Below the pieces are notes generated by a model. It worked only from the letters and a program-made list of their open reading frames with translations, ran no database searches and was not told the DNA's origin. A stretch of 64,000 nucleotides of DNA from NCBI RefSeq assembly GCF_003569785.1, contig NZ_KZ983992.1, positions 62,001 through 126,000 on the forward strand. The letters are read 5' to 3'. This document shows, in pieces, positions 37,035 to 45,270 of the stretch (positions are counted from its first letter, which is position 1; each line of letters opens with the position of its first letter). The DNA is from Leucobacter sp. wl10. Lineage in GTDB: Bacteria > Actinomycetota > Actinomycetes > Actinomycetales > Microbacteriaceae. A program made the position numbers and the translations under genes.

Positions 37035-39290
37035 GTGGAAACGAACGTAGAAGACACCAATAACACGCCTGTCGAGGAGGCCGCGCCGGTTCGCCGCCGC
37101 GCCTCCCGCCGCGCGACCGCGGCCGCCGGCGCCACGAGCGAGGCCGTTGCCGCCGAGGCCGGCGCCGTAGCCGGCGCCCCAGTCTCGGCTCCCGCGGCCG
37201 CCGCGGCCCCCGCCGCCGAGGAGGCGCTCGCGGAGGCTCCGAAGAAGCGCGCGACGCGCAGCCGCAAGAAGCCCGTCGAGGCCGAGGCCCCGGCGGCCGA
37301 GACGTCCGCCGATGGAGCGGGCGAGCGGAACGCCCCAGTGCAGGCCGCCGCCGCCGAGGAGGCGCCCGCGGAGGCTCCGAAGAAGCGCGCGACGCGCAGC
37401 CGCAAGAAGCCCGTCGAGGCCGAGGCCCCGGCGGCCGAGACGTCCGCCGATGGAGCGGGCGAGCGGAACGCCCCAGTGCAGGCCGCCGCCGCCGAGGAGG
37501 CGCCCGCGGAGGCTCCGAAGAAGCGCGCGACGCGCAGCCGCAAGAAGCCCGTCGAGGCCGAGGCCCCGGCGGCCGAGACGTCCGCCGATGGAGCGGGCGA
37601 GCGGAACGCCCCAGTGCAGGCCGCCGCCGCCGAGGAGGCGCCCGCGGAGGCTCCGAAGAAGCGCGCGACGCGCAGCCGCAAGAAGCCCGTCGAGGCCGAG
37701 GCCCCGGCGGCCGACCGGGCCGGTGCGGAGGAAGCGGGTCCCGCCGCCGAGGGCGACCGCAGCGCCGAGGCTGAGACGGCCCCCGACACCGCCCCCGCCA
37801 AGCGCGGACGCAGTCGCCGCGCGCAGGCAGCGGAGGCCGCGCCCGATGCCGGGGGCGAGAAGAGCGAGCAGGACGCCGCCGCCAAGCCCGAGGCCGAGAA
37901 GCCCGAGGGGGAGAAGGGCGAGGCGGGCGCCGCCGAGAGCGAGAGGCAGGGCCGCAGCCGCCGGGGCCGGGGCCGCTCGCAGAAGGTCGACAACGCCGAC
38001 TCGGGCGAGGCCGCCGAGCAGAGCTCCGCGAACGACGAGGGCGGCAAGGGCCGCGGACACTCCCAGAACGGCGACAAGAACGGCGACAACTCGGCGCGCT
38101 CCAGCCGCACTCGCCAGCGCGACCGCAAGCGCCGCGGTCAGAACGACGATCTCGAGCCCGAGATCACGGAGGACGACGTGCTGCTGCCCATCGCGGGCAT
38201 CCTCGACGTGCTCGACAACTACGCCTTCGTGCGCACGAGCGGCTACCTCCCCGGCACGAGCGACGTGTACGTCTCGCTCGGCCAGGTCAAGAAGTACGGT
38301 CTGCGCCGCGGAGACGCCGTGGCCGGCGCCATCCGCCAGCCCCGCGAGGGTGACGGCGGCGGCCGCCAGAAGTACAACGCGATCGTCAAGGTCGACAGCG
38401 TCAACGGCCGACCGGCCGACGAGAACGAGAAGCGCGCCGATCTCGCGGAGCTGATCCCGGTCTTCCCGCAGGAGCGCCTGCGCCTGGAGACCTCGCAGGA
38501 TCGGCTGGTGGGCCGCGCGATCGACATCGCCGCGCCCATCGGCCTCGGCCAGCGCGGCCTCCTGGTGATCCCCGAGCAGCGGTCCGGCGTCGCGGTGCTC
38601 GGCGAGATCGCGCATGCCGTCAGCGCGAACAAGCCCGACGCGCACCTGATGCTCGTGCTCGCCGACGCGCAGCCCGAGGAGATCACCCAGCTGCAGCGCA
38701 CCGTCGCCGGCGAGGTCGTCGCCGCGAGCTTCGACCGCCCGGCCGAGGACCAGGCGACCATCGCCGAGCTGGCCGTCGACCGAGCCAAGCGCCTCGTCGA
38801 GCTCGGTCACGACGTGGTCGTGCTGATCGACTCGCTGAACCGCCTGGCCAGGGCCTACGCGCAGGCGCAGCACACCGCCGCGCGGCCCGGTCTCGACGAG
38901 ATAGACGAGTTCGCGCTGGGGCAGATCAAGCGCCTGCTCGCGGCGGCGCGCAACGTGGAGAACGGCGGATCGCTCACCGTGCTCGCCACCGTGCACGCCA
39001 AGACCGGTATCGACGCCGACAAGATGCTGCTGCGCGAGGTCCGCGCCGTCGTCAACAGCGAGATCCGGTTCAAGAAGGCGCAGCCGGGCCTCGCGCCCGT
39101 CGTCGATCTCTCGGACTCGCTCACCCGCAACGTCGACGCGCTGCTCGGCGCCGACGAAGCGGTCGTGCTCGCGCGGCTCCGCGCCGCGCTGGACCACGAC
39201 GACGCCTCCGAGAAGGCGCTCGAGCGGCTGCGCGCCACCGGGTCGAACTCCGCTCTGCTCGCCGAGATCCAGCGCTCCGGCAAGTTCTGA
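37035..39290 (+). CDS. rho: Rho-family protein with intact RNA-binding domain and degenerate ATPase motor
   Basis: A 751-residue Rho homologue at the usual thrB-rho-prfA locus. Residues 1-375 are low-complexity, Ala/Glu/Lys/Arg-rich and carry a perfect tandem repeat. The primary RNA-binding OB fold (about 378-460; [37 protein letters not shown]) is fully conserved. The motor is not: the P-loop PPKAGKT is replaced by PEQRSGV (513-519), losing the Lys and Thr; catalytic Glu of VDERPEE is Ala (ADAQPEE, 543-549); the Q-loop SGGVD and R-loop GTGN are absent. Walker B (VVVLIDS, D599) remains. An active ATP-driven terminator is unlikely. GTG 37035 has GAGG 6 nt upstream; ATG 36996 is an alternative. 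Confidence 0.93.
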   Translation: METNVEDTNNTPVEEAAPVRRRASRRATAAAGATSEAVAAEAGAVAGAPVSAPAAAAAPAAEEALAEAPKKRATRSRKKPVEAEAPAAETSADGAGERNAPVQAAAAEEAPAEAPKKRATRSRKKPVEAEAPAAETSADGAGERNAPVQAAAAEEAPAEAPKKRATRSRKKPVEAEAPAAETSADGAGERNAPVQAAAAEEAPAEAPKKRATRSRKKPVEAEAPAADRAGAEEAGPAAEGDRSAEAETAPDTAPAKRGRSRRAQAAEAAPDAGGEKSEQDAAAKPEAEKPEGEKGEAGAAESERQGRSRRGRGRSQKVDNADSGEAAEQSSANDEGGKGRGHSQNGDKNGDNSARSSRTRQRDRKRRGQNDDLEPEITEDDVLLPIAGILDVLDNYAFVRTSGYLPGTSDVYVSLGQVKKYGLRRGDAVAGAIRQPREGDGGGRQKYNAIVKVDSVNGRPADENEKRADLAELIPVFPQERLRLETSQDRLVGRAIDIAAPIGLGQRGLLVIPEQRSGVAVLGEIAHAVSANKPDAHLMLVLADAQPEEITQLQRTVAGEVVAASFDRPAEDQATIAELAVDRAKRLVELGHDVVVLIDSLNRLARAYAQAQHTAARPGLDEIDEFALGQIKRLLAAARNVENGGSLTVLATVHAKTGIDADKMLLREVRAVVNSEIRFKKAQPGLAPVVDLSDSLTRNVDALLGADEAVVLARLRAALDHDDASEKALERLRATGSNSALLAEIQRSGKF
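37230..37714 (+). repeat. 138-nt tandem repeat (about 3.5 copies) inside rho
   Basis: Units start at 37230, 37368, 37506 and 37644, with period exactly 138 nt (46 codons). The copies appear identical at the DNA level. Each unit encodes an acidic Ala/Glu part and a basic [11 protein letters not shown] part. The unit 5' of the array differs by one base at the boundary (CTC for CCC). Confidence 0.92.
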
Positions 39291-40363
39291 TGTTCGAGCA
39301 GGTCGAGGCGCTGCTCGTCGAGCACGCGCGGCTGCAGGACGAGCTCGCAGATCCCTCCCTGCACGCCGATGCCGGCCGGGCCAAGAAGGTGAACCGGCGC
39401 TACGCCGAGCTCAGCAGGATCAAGGCCGCGTACGAGCAGTGGCAGCAGCTCGGCGACGATCTCGAGGCCGCGCGCGAGCTGGCGAGGGAGGATGAGGCGT
39501 TCGCCGAGGAGATCCCGGCGCTCGAGGAGTCCCTCGCCGAGGCTCAGGAGAAGGTGCGCCGGCTCCTGATCCCGCGCGACCCGGACGACGCCCGTGACGT
39601 GATCCTCGAGATCAAGGGCGGCGAGGGCGGCGCGGAGTCGGCGCTCTTCGGCGCCGACCTGCTGCGCATGTACCTGCACTACGCGGAGTCCAAGGGCTGG
39701 AAGACCGAGATGCTCGAGGCCGACGAGAGCGACCTCGGCGGCTACAAGAACGTGCAGGTCGCCATCAAGTCGAACGCGGGCGACCCGTCGCAGGGCGTGT
39801 GGGCGCACCTCAAGTACGAGGGGGGCGTGCACCGCGTGCAGCGGGTACCCGTCACCGAGTCGCAGGGGCGCATCCACACCTCGACCACGGGCGTGCTCGT
39901 CTATCCGGAGGTCGACGAGCCGGAGGAGGTCGAGGTCAACCAGAACGACCTCAAGATCGACGTGTACCGCTCGTCGGGGCCCGGCGGCCAGTCGGTCAAC
40001 ACGACCGACTCGGCGGTGCGCATCACGCACCTGCCCACGGGCATCGTGGTAGCGATGCAGAACGAGAAGTCGCAGCTGCAGAACCGCGAGGCCGCCATGC
40101 GCGTGCTCCGCGCCCGGCTGCTCGCGAAGCAGCAGGAGGAGGCCGCGGCCGAGGCCTCGGCGCACCGCTCGAGCCAGATCCGCACCATGGATCGATCCGA
40201 GCGCATCCGCACCTACAACTTCCCCGAGAACCGCGTCGCCGACCACCGCACCGGGTACAAGGCGTACAACCTCGACGCCGTGATGAACGGCGCGCTGGAC
40301 CCCGTCATCGAGTCCTGCATCCGCATGGACGAGACGGATCGGCTTAAGGCGCTGGGGCAGTAG
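39290..40363 (+). CDS. prfA: Peptide chain release factor 1
   Basis: A 357-residue class I release factor. The universal GGQ is in [24 protein letters not shown] (about 228). The N-terminal coiled coil (about 1-100) and the domain 2 region are complete. It terminates translation at UAA and UAG. Its ATG overlaps the rho stop (TGATG). Its glutamine methylase gene prmC, normally the next gene, is 3.8 kb away here. Confidence 0.97.
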   Translation: MFEQVEALLVEHARLQDELADPSLHADAGRAKKVNRRYAELSRIKAAYEQWQQLGDDLEAARELAREDEAFAEEIPALEESLAEAQEKVRRLLIPRDPDDARDVILEIKGGEGGAESALFGADLLRMYLHYAESKGWKTEMLEADESDLGGYKNVQVAIKSNAGDPSQGVWAHLKYEGGVHRVQRVPVTESQGRIHTSTTGVLVYPEVDEPEEVEVNQNDLKIDVYRSSGPGGQSVNTTDSAVRITHLPTGIVVAMQNEKSQLQNREAAMRVLRARLLAKQQEEAAAEASAHRSSQIRTMDRSERIRTYNFPENRVADHRTGYKAYNLDAVMNGALDPVIESCIRMDETDRLKALGQ

Positions 40364-40365
40364 TT

Positions 40366-40379
40366 CCGCATTCGTGCGG
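40366..40379 (+). terminator. Small UUCG-capped hairpin after prfA
   Basis: CCGCA-TTCG-TGCGG lies 2 nt past the prfA stop. It has a stable tetraloop but only 5 bp and no T run, so it is at best a weak terminator or a 3'-end stabiliser. Confidence 0.35.
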
Positions 40380-40429
40380 GGGCGGCTCCGCGCGCGGGCG
40401 GTCGATCCCGCGAGAGGGCTCATGGGCGC

Positions 40430-40435
40430 TACGCT
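40430..40435 (+). promoter_or_regulatory. -10 box TACGCT of a probable leaderless promoter
   Basis: TACGCT is 6 nt upstream of the GTG at 40442. Confidence 0.5.
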
Positions 40436-40441
40436 GAGGGT

Positions 40442-40990
40442 GTGAACGCCCCCAGCAGAGTCGCAGCGCCCATCGTCGGTCCGTGCGTGACGCTCCGCGC
40501 GCCCGCGGAAGCCGATCGCGACCCGCTCCTCGCGATTCTCGCCGAGCCCGAGGTCGCGCAGTGGTGGGTCGGCTACACGCCGGAGCGCGTGCAGCAGGAG
40601 TTCATCGAGGCGCCGGAGACGACGCGCATCATCGAGGTCGGCGGAGAGTGCGCCGGCGCCATGTACGTGCTGCGCGGCGACGATCCGGAATACCCCACGA
40701 CCGTCATGCACATCTTCATCGGCACGGGGTTCCGCGGACGCCGCATCGGCGAGGAGGCGCTCGCGCTCGCGATCCGCGAGGAGTTCGCCGAGGGCATCTC
40801 GCGCGTCACGCTCGACCCCAATGTCGGCAACGAGGGCGCCATCCGCAGTTACGAGCGCCTCGGCTTCCGCCGCATCGGCGTGCTGCGCGACTACCAGGTG
40901 CGCCCGGGCGGGCGGCTCGAGGACGCGCTGTTCCTGGACCTCACGCGCCGCGACTTCCCCGACGGCCCGCCGTTGCCGCCGCGCGCCTGA
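40442..40990 (+). CDS. GNAT family N-acetyltransferase (AAC(6')-Ib/RimL-like fold)
   Basis: A 182-residue acetyl-CoA-dependent acetyltransferase. The acetyl-CoA loop is GTGFRGRRIGEEALALAI (about 98-115), followed by VTLDPNVGNEGAIRSYERLGFRRIGVLRDYQ, the helix-strand motif shared by RimJ/RimL and the AAC(6')-Ib group. The N-terminal VTLRAPAEADRDPLLAILAEPEVAQWW also fits. The acceptor is unknown; aminoglycoside acetylation is possible but is not shown by the sequence. The last 13 nt plus the stop are duplicated just downstream. Confidence 0.85.
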   Translation: MNAPSRVAAPIVGPCVTLRAPAEADRDPLLAILAEPEVAQWWVGYTPERVQQEFIEAPETTRIIEVGGECAGAMYVLRGDDPEYPTTVMHIFIGTGFRGRRIGEEALALAIREEFAEGISRVTLDPNVGNEGAIRSYERLGFRRIGVLRDYQVRPGGRLEDALFLDLTRRDFPDGPPLPPRA

Positions 40991-41016
40991 GCGTCGAGCC
41001 GCCGCGCGCCTGAGCG
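40975..41016 (+). repeat. 19-nt direct repeat across the GNAT stop codon
   Basis: GCCGCCGCGCGCCTGAGCG occurs at 40975-40993 and again at 40998-41016 (period 23). The first copy contains the stop codon of the acetyltransferase. It looks like a local duplication. Confidence 0.7.
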
Positions 41017-41040
41017 GCCGTCGCGGCATCACCCGGGCGA

Positions 41041-41046
41041 TAGCAT
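41041..41046 (+). promoter_or_regulatory. -10 box TAGCAT of a probable leaderless promoter
   Basis: TAGCAT is 7 nt before the ATG at 41054. An earlier ATG at 41045 overlaps the box itself. Confidence 0.45.
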
Positions 41047-41053
41047 GGAGCAC

Positions 41054-42445
41054 ATGCGAACCGGTCGACCCCTGCTGCCCTGGGTCGTCTGGGGGGTCGC
41101 GGCGTTCGCCTACGCCATCGCGATCATCAACCGCTCCTCGCTCGCGGCACTGGGCCCCGCCGCACAGGACCACTTCGGCATCGACGCGACCGCGCTGTCG
41201 ATGTTCGCGATGATCCAGCTCGCCGTGTACGCGGGCCTGCAGATCCCGGTGGGGGTGCTGCTCGATCGTTTCGGGCCGACGAACATGCTCGTCGGCGGCG
41301 GCCTGCTCATGGTGGTCGGGCAGGTGGGCATGGCGACCGTCTCCGACGTGACGCTCGCGATCCTCGCCCGAGTGCTGGTGGGGGCCGGCGACGCGTGCAC
41401 GTTCATCAGCGTGATGCGCATGCTCCCGGAGTGGTTCGCGTTGCGGCAGCTGCCGACCGTGAGCCAGCTCACCGGCCTCATCGGTCAGGCCGGCCAGCTG
41501 GTCTCGGTGACGCCGCTCGCGCTGCTGGTGGGCGTCGCCGGATGGACGAACGGCTTCCTGGGCGTGGCGGCGGTCGGGCTGCTCGTGGTGCTGCTCGGCT
41601 CGGTCGTGCTGCGGGACCGCCCGGGCGACGGCACGCTGTTCGAGCGGATCACGGGCAGGCCGGGTCGTCTCAGCAGGAACGCGCGCTCACTCGCCACGCC
41701 GCCGCCGACGGGCGTCGTCGAGATGGCCCCTCCGGCCACCGCGATGATCCCGGTGGTGAAGGAGCCCCGTGCGCGGGGGCTGGGGTTCTGGTTTCGCGCA
41801 CGGCGCCTGCTGCGCCTGCCGGGGGTGCGCCTCGCGTACTGGGTGCACTTCACCTCGCCCTTCGCCGGCACCGCGTTCATCCTGCTGTGGGGCACGCCGT
41901 TCCTGGTGGGCGGGGCGGGTCTGCCGCAGTCGGCGGCGGGCGCGCTGCTGAGCCTGACGGTGGTGTCGTCGATGGTGGCGGGCCTCGTGCTGGGGCCCAT
42001 CAGCTCGCGCTACGCCGAGCGCCGGGTGTGGATCAACGTGTCCATCACGGCGGCGATCGCGACGGTCTGGATCGCGGTGCTGGTGTGGCCGGGTACCCCG
42101 CCGACGTGGCTGCTCGTCGTGCTGCTCGTGGTGATGCCGCTCGGCGGCCCGGCCTCGATGATCTCGTTCGAGGTCGCGCGCTCGCACACCCCGCGCAGCT
42201 TCGCGGGGTTCGGCACGGGCCTCGTGAACACGGGCGGCTTCACGGCGGCGCTGCTCGTGATCCTGCTCGTCGGCCTGCTGCTCGACCTGCAGGGCGCGGG
42301 TTCGCCCGAGCAGTACTCGCTCGGGGCGTTCCGGGTGGCGTTCGCGGTGCAGATCCCGTTCTGGCTGCTCGGGATCACGATGATCGCCGTCGAGTACGTG
42401 CGCACGAAGCGGTGGATGGAGGAGCACGGCCGACGGCTGCGCTGA
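41054..42445 (+). CDS. MFS transporter
   Basis: A 463-residue, 12-helix major facilitator. The first half has a loop 2-3 motif PVGVLLDRFGPTNMLVGGGLL and RVLVGAGDACTFISVMRMLPEWF after helix 4. The second half begins near residue 245 after a long cytoplasmic loop with basic residues. The ATG at 41054 is preferred over 41045 because of the -10 box spacing. No neighbour hints at the substrate. Convergent with cysE, 8 nt between the stops. Confidence 0.85.
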   Translation: MRTGRPLLPWVVWGVAAFAYAIAIINRSSLAALGPAAQDHFGIDATALSMFAMIQLAVYAGLQIPVGVLLDRFGPTNMLVGGGLLMVVGQVGMATVSDVTLAILARVLVGAGDACTFISVMRMLPEWFALRQLPTVSQLTGLIGQAGQLVSVTPLALLVGVAGWTNGFLGVAAVGLLVVLLGSVVLRDRPGDGTLFERITGRPGRLSRNARSLATPPPTGVVEMAPPATAMIPVVKEPRARGLGFWFRARRLLRLPGVRLAYWVHFTSPFAGTAFILLWGTPFLVGGAGLPQSAAGALLSLTVVSSMVAGLVLGPISSRYAERRVWINVSITAAIATVWIAVLVWPGTPPTWLLVVLLVVMPLGGPASMISFEVARSHTPRSFAGFGTGLVNTGGFTAALLVILLVGLLLDLQGAGSPEQYSLGAFRVAFAVQIPFWLLGITMIAVEYVRTKRWMEEHGRRLR

Positions 42446-42453
42446 GGCGGCCC

Positions 42454-43023
42454 TCAGATGACGTAGAAGTCGGCCATGTCGGGCTGCTCCGCGCGGGGGG
42501 CGCCGCGTCGCGGGCGTCCCCGGGCGGGAATGCCGGTGAGCGTCGTCCACGGCTCGGCGGAGTGCACGACGACGGCGTTGGAGCCGACGGCGCTGTCGTG
42601 GCCCAGCTCGATGTCGCCGAGCAGCTGCGCCCCCGCGCCGATGATCACGCGGTCCCCGATCGTGGGGTGGCGCTTGCCCCTGCTGTGGCCCGTGCCCCCG
42701 AGGGTGACCCCGTGGTAGATGAGCACGTCGTCGCCGACGACGGCGGTCTCGCCGATCACCACGCCCATGCCGTGGTCGATGAAGAGGCGGCGCCCGATGG
42801 TGGCGCCGGGGTGGATCTCGATGCCCGTGAAGAACCGCGCGAGCTGGGAGAGGGCCCGGGGCAGGAAGCGCAGGCCGCGCCTCCACAGGGTGTGGGAGAC
42901 GCGATGCCACCAGACGGCGTGCAGGCCCGAATACACGAAGAACACCTCGACGGCGCCGCGCGCCGCCGGATCGTGCGCGCGGGCCGCCGCGACGTCTTCG
43001 CGGATGCGGGAGAGAACGCTCAC
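42454..43023 (-). CDS. cysE: Serine O-acetyltransferase
   Basis: A 189-residue enzyme making O-acetylserine, the cysteine precursor. The short N-terminal helical domain (as in Gram-positive CysE) is followed by a left-handed beta-helix with hexapeptide repeats. Catalytic His residues are in FIDHGMGVVIGE and LIYHGVTLGGTG. The C-terminus GIPARGRPRRGAP... is short and basic. GTG start at 43021-43023, 20 nt downstream of cysK, with no clear SD, so it probably relies on coupling. Confidence 0.95.
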   Translation of the reverse strand: MSVLSRIREDVAAARAHDPAARGAVEVFFVYSGLHAVWWHRVSHTLWRRGLRFLPRALSQLARFFTGIEIHPGATIGRRLFIDHGMGVVIGETAVVGDDVLIYHGVTLGGTGHSRGKRHPTIGDRVIIGAGAQLLGDIELGHDSAVGSNAVVVHSAEPWTTLTGIPARGRPRRGAPRAEQPDMADFYVI

Positions 43024-43043
43024 ATCGGCTCGATTCGCGGCGC

Positions 43044-43979
43044 CTAGACCTCGAGGTCCTCGAACAGCACGGTCGAGAAGTAGCGCTCGCCGAAGTCGGG
43101 CACCACGACCACGATCTTCTTACCGGCGTTCTCGGGGCGCTTCGCGACCTGGACCGCGGCCCACACGGCCGCGCCGCCCGAGATGCCCGCGAGGATGCCC
43201 TCGTCGGTGCCGAGCGCGCGCGCCTCGGCGATCGCGTCGGGGAGGGCGACGTCGATGACCTCGTCGTAGATGCTGCGGTCGAGGATCTCGGGCACGAAGT
43301 TGGCCCCGAGGCCCTGGATCTTGTGGGGGCCGGGCTGTCCGCCGGTGAGGATGGGCGAGTCGGCGGGCTCGACGGCGACGATCTCGATCTGCGGATTCTG
43401 CTCCTTGAGGTAGCCGCCGGCGCCGGTGATGGTGCCCCCGGTGCCGATGCCCGAGACGAGGATGTCGACCTGGCCGTCGGTGTCGTTCCAGATCTCGGGG
43501 CCGGTGGTGGTGCGGTGGATGGCCGGGTTGGCGGGGTTGGCGAACTGCCGGGCGAGCACCGCGCCGGGAGTGCTCTCGGCGATCTCCTCGGCCCTCGCGA
43601 CGGCGCCCCTCATGCCGAGGGGGCCCTCGGTGAGCACGATCTCGGCGCCGTAGGCGACGAGCAGCTTGCGGCGCTCGATGCTCATGGTCTCGGGCATGGT
43701 GAGGATCACGCGGTAGCCGCGCGCCGCGCCCACGAAGGCGAGGGCGATGCCCGTGTTGCCGCTCGTGCCCTCGACGATCGTGCCGCCGGGCTGCAGCGCG
43801 CCCGACTGCTCGGCGGCGTCGATGATCGCGATGCCGATGCGATCCTTCACCGAGCCCGCGGGGTTGTAGAACTCGAGCTTGGCGAGCACCTCCGCTCCGG
43901 CGCCGTCGGTGACGCGGTTGAGGCGCACGAGGGGCGTGTTGCCGAAGGCCTGGGTGATGTTGTCGTAGGTGCGTGACAT
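43044..43979 (-). CDS. cysK: Cysteine synthase A (O-acetylserine sulfhydrylase)
   Basis: A 311-residue PLP enzyme. The PLP lysine is in [10 protein letters not shown] (about 43). The Asn-loop substrate motif TSGNTGIAL and the phosphate-cup [12 protein letters not shown] are conserved. It turns O-acetylserine and sulfide into cysteine. The ATG at 43977-43979 is chosen because [20 protein letters not shown] is the conserved N-terminus; GGAG lies 10-11 nt upstream. Operon with cysE. Confidence 0.97.
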   Translation of the reverse strand: MSRTYDNITQAFGNTPLVRLNRVTDGAGAEVLAKLEFYNPAGSVKDRIGIAIIDAAEQSGALQPGGTIVEGTSGNTGIALAFVGAARGYRVILTMPETMSIERRKLLVAYGAEIVLTEGPLGMRGAVARAEEIAESTPGAVLARQFANPANPAIHRTTTGPEIWNDTDGQVDILVSGIGTGGTITGAGGYLKEQNPQIEIVAVEPADSPILTGGQPGPHKIQGLGANFVPEILDRSIYDEVIDVALPDAIAEARALGTDEGILAGISGGAAVWAAVQVAKRPENAGKKIVVVVPDFGERYFSTVLFEDLEV

Positions 43980-44032
43980 GCGCTTCGATCTCCGTTCTGG
44001 GCATGATGGGAGTCGGTCTGGAGCCACCATGA

Positions 44033-44038
44033 ACTATA
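44033..44038 (-). promoter_or_regulatory. -10 box TATAGT for cysK-cysE
   Basis: On the minus strand TATAGT lies 53 nt upstream of the cysK ATG within a locally AT-rich stretch (44029-44075) that stands out in this GC-rich window. No clear -35. Confidence 0.4.
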
Positions 44039-44160
44039 GCGTGAAGTTATTCGAGGGGTATCGGACCGTTATGCGATGCGACGCGGTGTTACGCCGCTCC
44101 GCCGGGTACCCGACTCGGAGCGCGGCGGGAGCGCGTCGCGACCTGTGGGAGAGTTGCAGG

Positions 44161-45030
44161 GTGGAAGAGCGGAGCGCGACGGCGGTGCTGGACGAGTTGC
44201 GGGCGGTGCTCGCGGCGGGCGGCGTCGAGGATCCCGCGACCGATGCGCAGCTGATCCTCGGCCACGTGCTCGGCGTCTCGCGCGGCAGGGCGCAGGCGCT
44301 CGCGGTGCTCGGCTCGCCGATCCCGCGCGCGCAGTTCGAGCGGGCCAGCGAGCTCGCGGGCGAGCGCGCACGCCGGGTGCCGCTGCAGCACCTCACGGGC
44401 CGCGCGCCGTTCCGCTCGATCGAGCTGTCGGTCGGTCCCGGCGTCTTCGTGCCGCGTCCCGAGACCGAGACCGTGGCGCAGTTCGCCATCGACGCCCTCC
44501 AGGCGGTTCCGGATCCCGAGCCGATCGCGGTCGATCTCTGCACGGGCAGCGGCGCCATCGCCCTCGCCGTCGCGAACGAGGTGCCCGCGGCGCAGGTCTG
44601 GGCCGTGGAGAAGAGCCCCGAGGCGCACGCGTGGGCCGAGCGCAACGTGCGGGAGTGGGGCTCGGGCCGCGTGACGCTGCTGCTGGGCGACGTTCGGGAT
44701 CCCGAGCCGCTCGCGCGGCTCGCGGGCCGCGTGGACGTGCTCGTGTCCAACCCGCCGTACGTTCCGGAGGGCATGGTGCCCCGCCATCCGGAGGTGCGGG
44801 AGCACGATCCCGAGCTCGCGCTCTACGGCGGGCCCGACGGGCTCGAGCTGATCCGGAGCATCAGCCGGATCGGACTCGGCCTCGTGCGCCCCGGCGGCAG
44901 CCTCGTGCTCGAGCACGCCGAGACCCAGGGCGCCGCGATCCGCGGACTGCTCGAGGCCGACGGCTGGCGCGCCGCGGCGACGCACCCCGACCTGACGGGC
45001 CGGGATCGCGCCACCACGGCGGTCCGCTAG
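44161..45030 (+). CDS. prmC: Release factor glutamine methyltransferase
   Basis: A 289-residue N5-glutamine methyltransferase that modifies the GGQ of release factors. The N-terminal helical domain is followed by a Rossmann SAM domain with AVDLCTGSGAIALAVAN (about 123) and the target-glutamine motif VSNPPYVPEG (about 198). The GTG at 44161 is chosen because the natural N-terminus begins there and GGGAG lies upstream; the longer in-frame extension is unlike the family. It heads the plus-strand block that runs on to the ATP synthase genes. Confidence 0.95.
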   Translation: MEERSATAVLDELRAVLAAGGVEDPATDAQLILGHVLGVSRGRAQALAVLGSPIPRAQFERASELAGERARRVPLQHLTGRAPFRSIELSVGPGVFVPRPETETVAQFAIDALQAVPDPEPIAVDLCTGSGAIALAVANEVPAAQVWAVEKSPEAHAWAERNVREWGSGRVTLLLGDVRDPEPLARLAGRVDVLVSNPPYVPEGMVPRHPEVREHDPELALYGGPDGLELIRSISRIGLGLVRPGGSLVLEHAETQGAAIRGLLEADGWRAAATHPDLTGRDRATTAVR

Positions 45031-45032
45031 CC

Positions 45033-45110
45033 GCGCCCCGCTCCGCGATCCGCGCCCCGCTCCGCGATCCGCGCCCCGTTCCCGCGATCCGCGCCCCGTT
45101 CCCGCGATCC
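45033..45110 (+). repeat. Four tandem copies of a 19-20 nt unit
   Basis: GCGCCCCGCTCCGCGATCC occurs at 45033-45051 and 45052-45070; GCGCCCCGTTCCCGCGATCC occurs at 45071-45090 and 45091-45110. The array abuts the hairpin repeat that starts at 45111. A single diverged unit stands in the same place before the second hairpin copy near 57.95 kb. Confidence 0.9.
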
Positions 45111-45175
45111 GTGTGCGCCTTGTGGACGCTTCATCCGCTCTCGAGCGGCGAAAAGGCGCACACCGATTCGGGTTC
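45111..45175. repeat. Dispersed hairpin repeat, copy A
   Basis: GTGTGCGCCTT (45111-45121) and AAGGCGCACAC (45153-45163) form an 11-bp outer stem. CCGCTC (45135-45140) and GAGCGG (45143-45148) form an inner stem. GGACGCTTCA and GCGCACACCGATTC are shared with copy B at 57961-58026. It lies between prmC and tsaC. Confidence 0.85.
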
Positions 45176-45256
45176 GTGCGATGCGGGGTCCGGCGGGCGG
45201 CGGGCCGGCGGGGCGGAGAGGCCCCGGTTCACGGGAATGCCGGGGCGGAGCAGGAG

Positions 45257-45262
45257 TAGGCT
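45257..45262 (+). promoter_or_regulatory. -10 box TAGGCT of a probable leaderless promoter
   Basis: TAGGCT is 8 nt before the ATG of tsaC at 45271, and the interval has no Shine-Dalgarno site. Confidence 0.5.
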
Positions 45263-45270
45263 TGGAACTT

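Noticed and set aside
37230-37714. CRISPR-like array
   Set aside because: The regular repeats are 138-nt in-frame coding units without unique spacers, inside rho.
40442-40990. Aminoglycoside resistance gene AAC(6')
   Set aside because: Only the shared GNAT fold is visible; active-site residues for aminoglycosides cannot be verified, so a resistance call is not supported.
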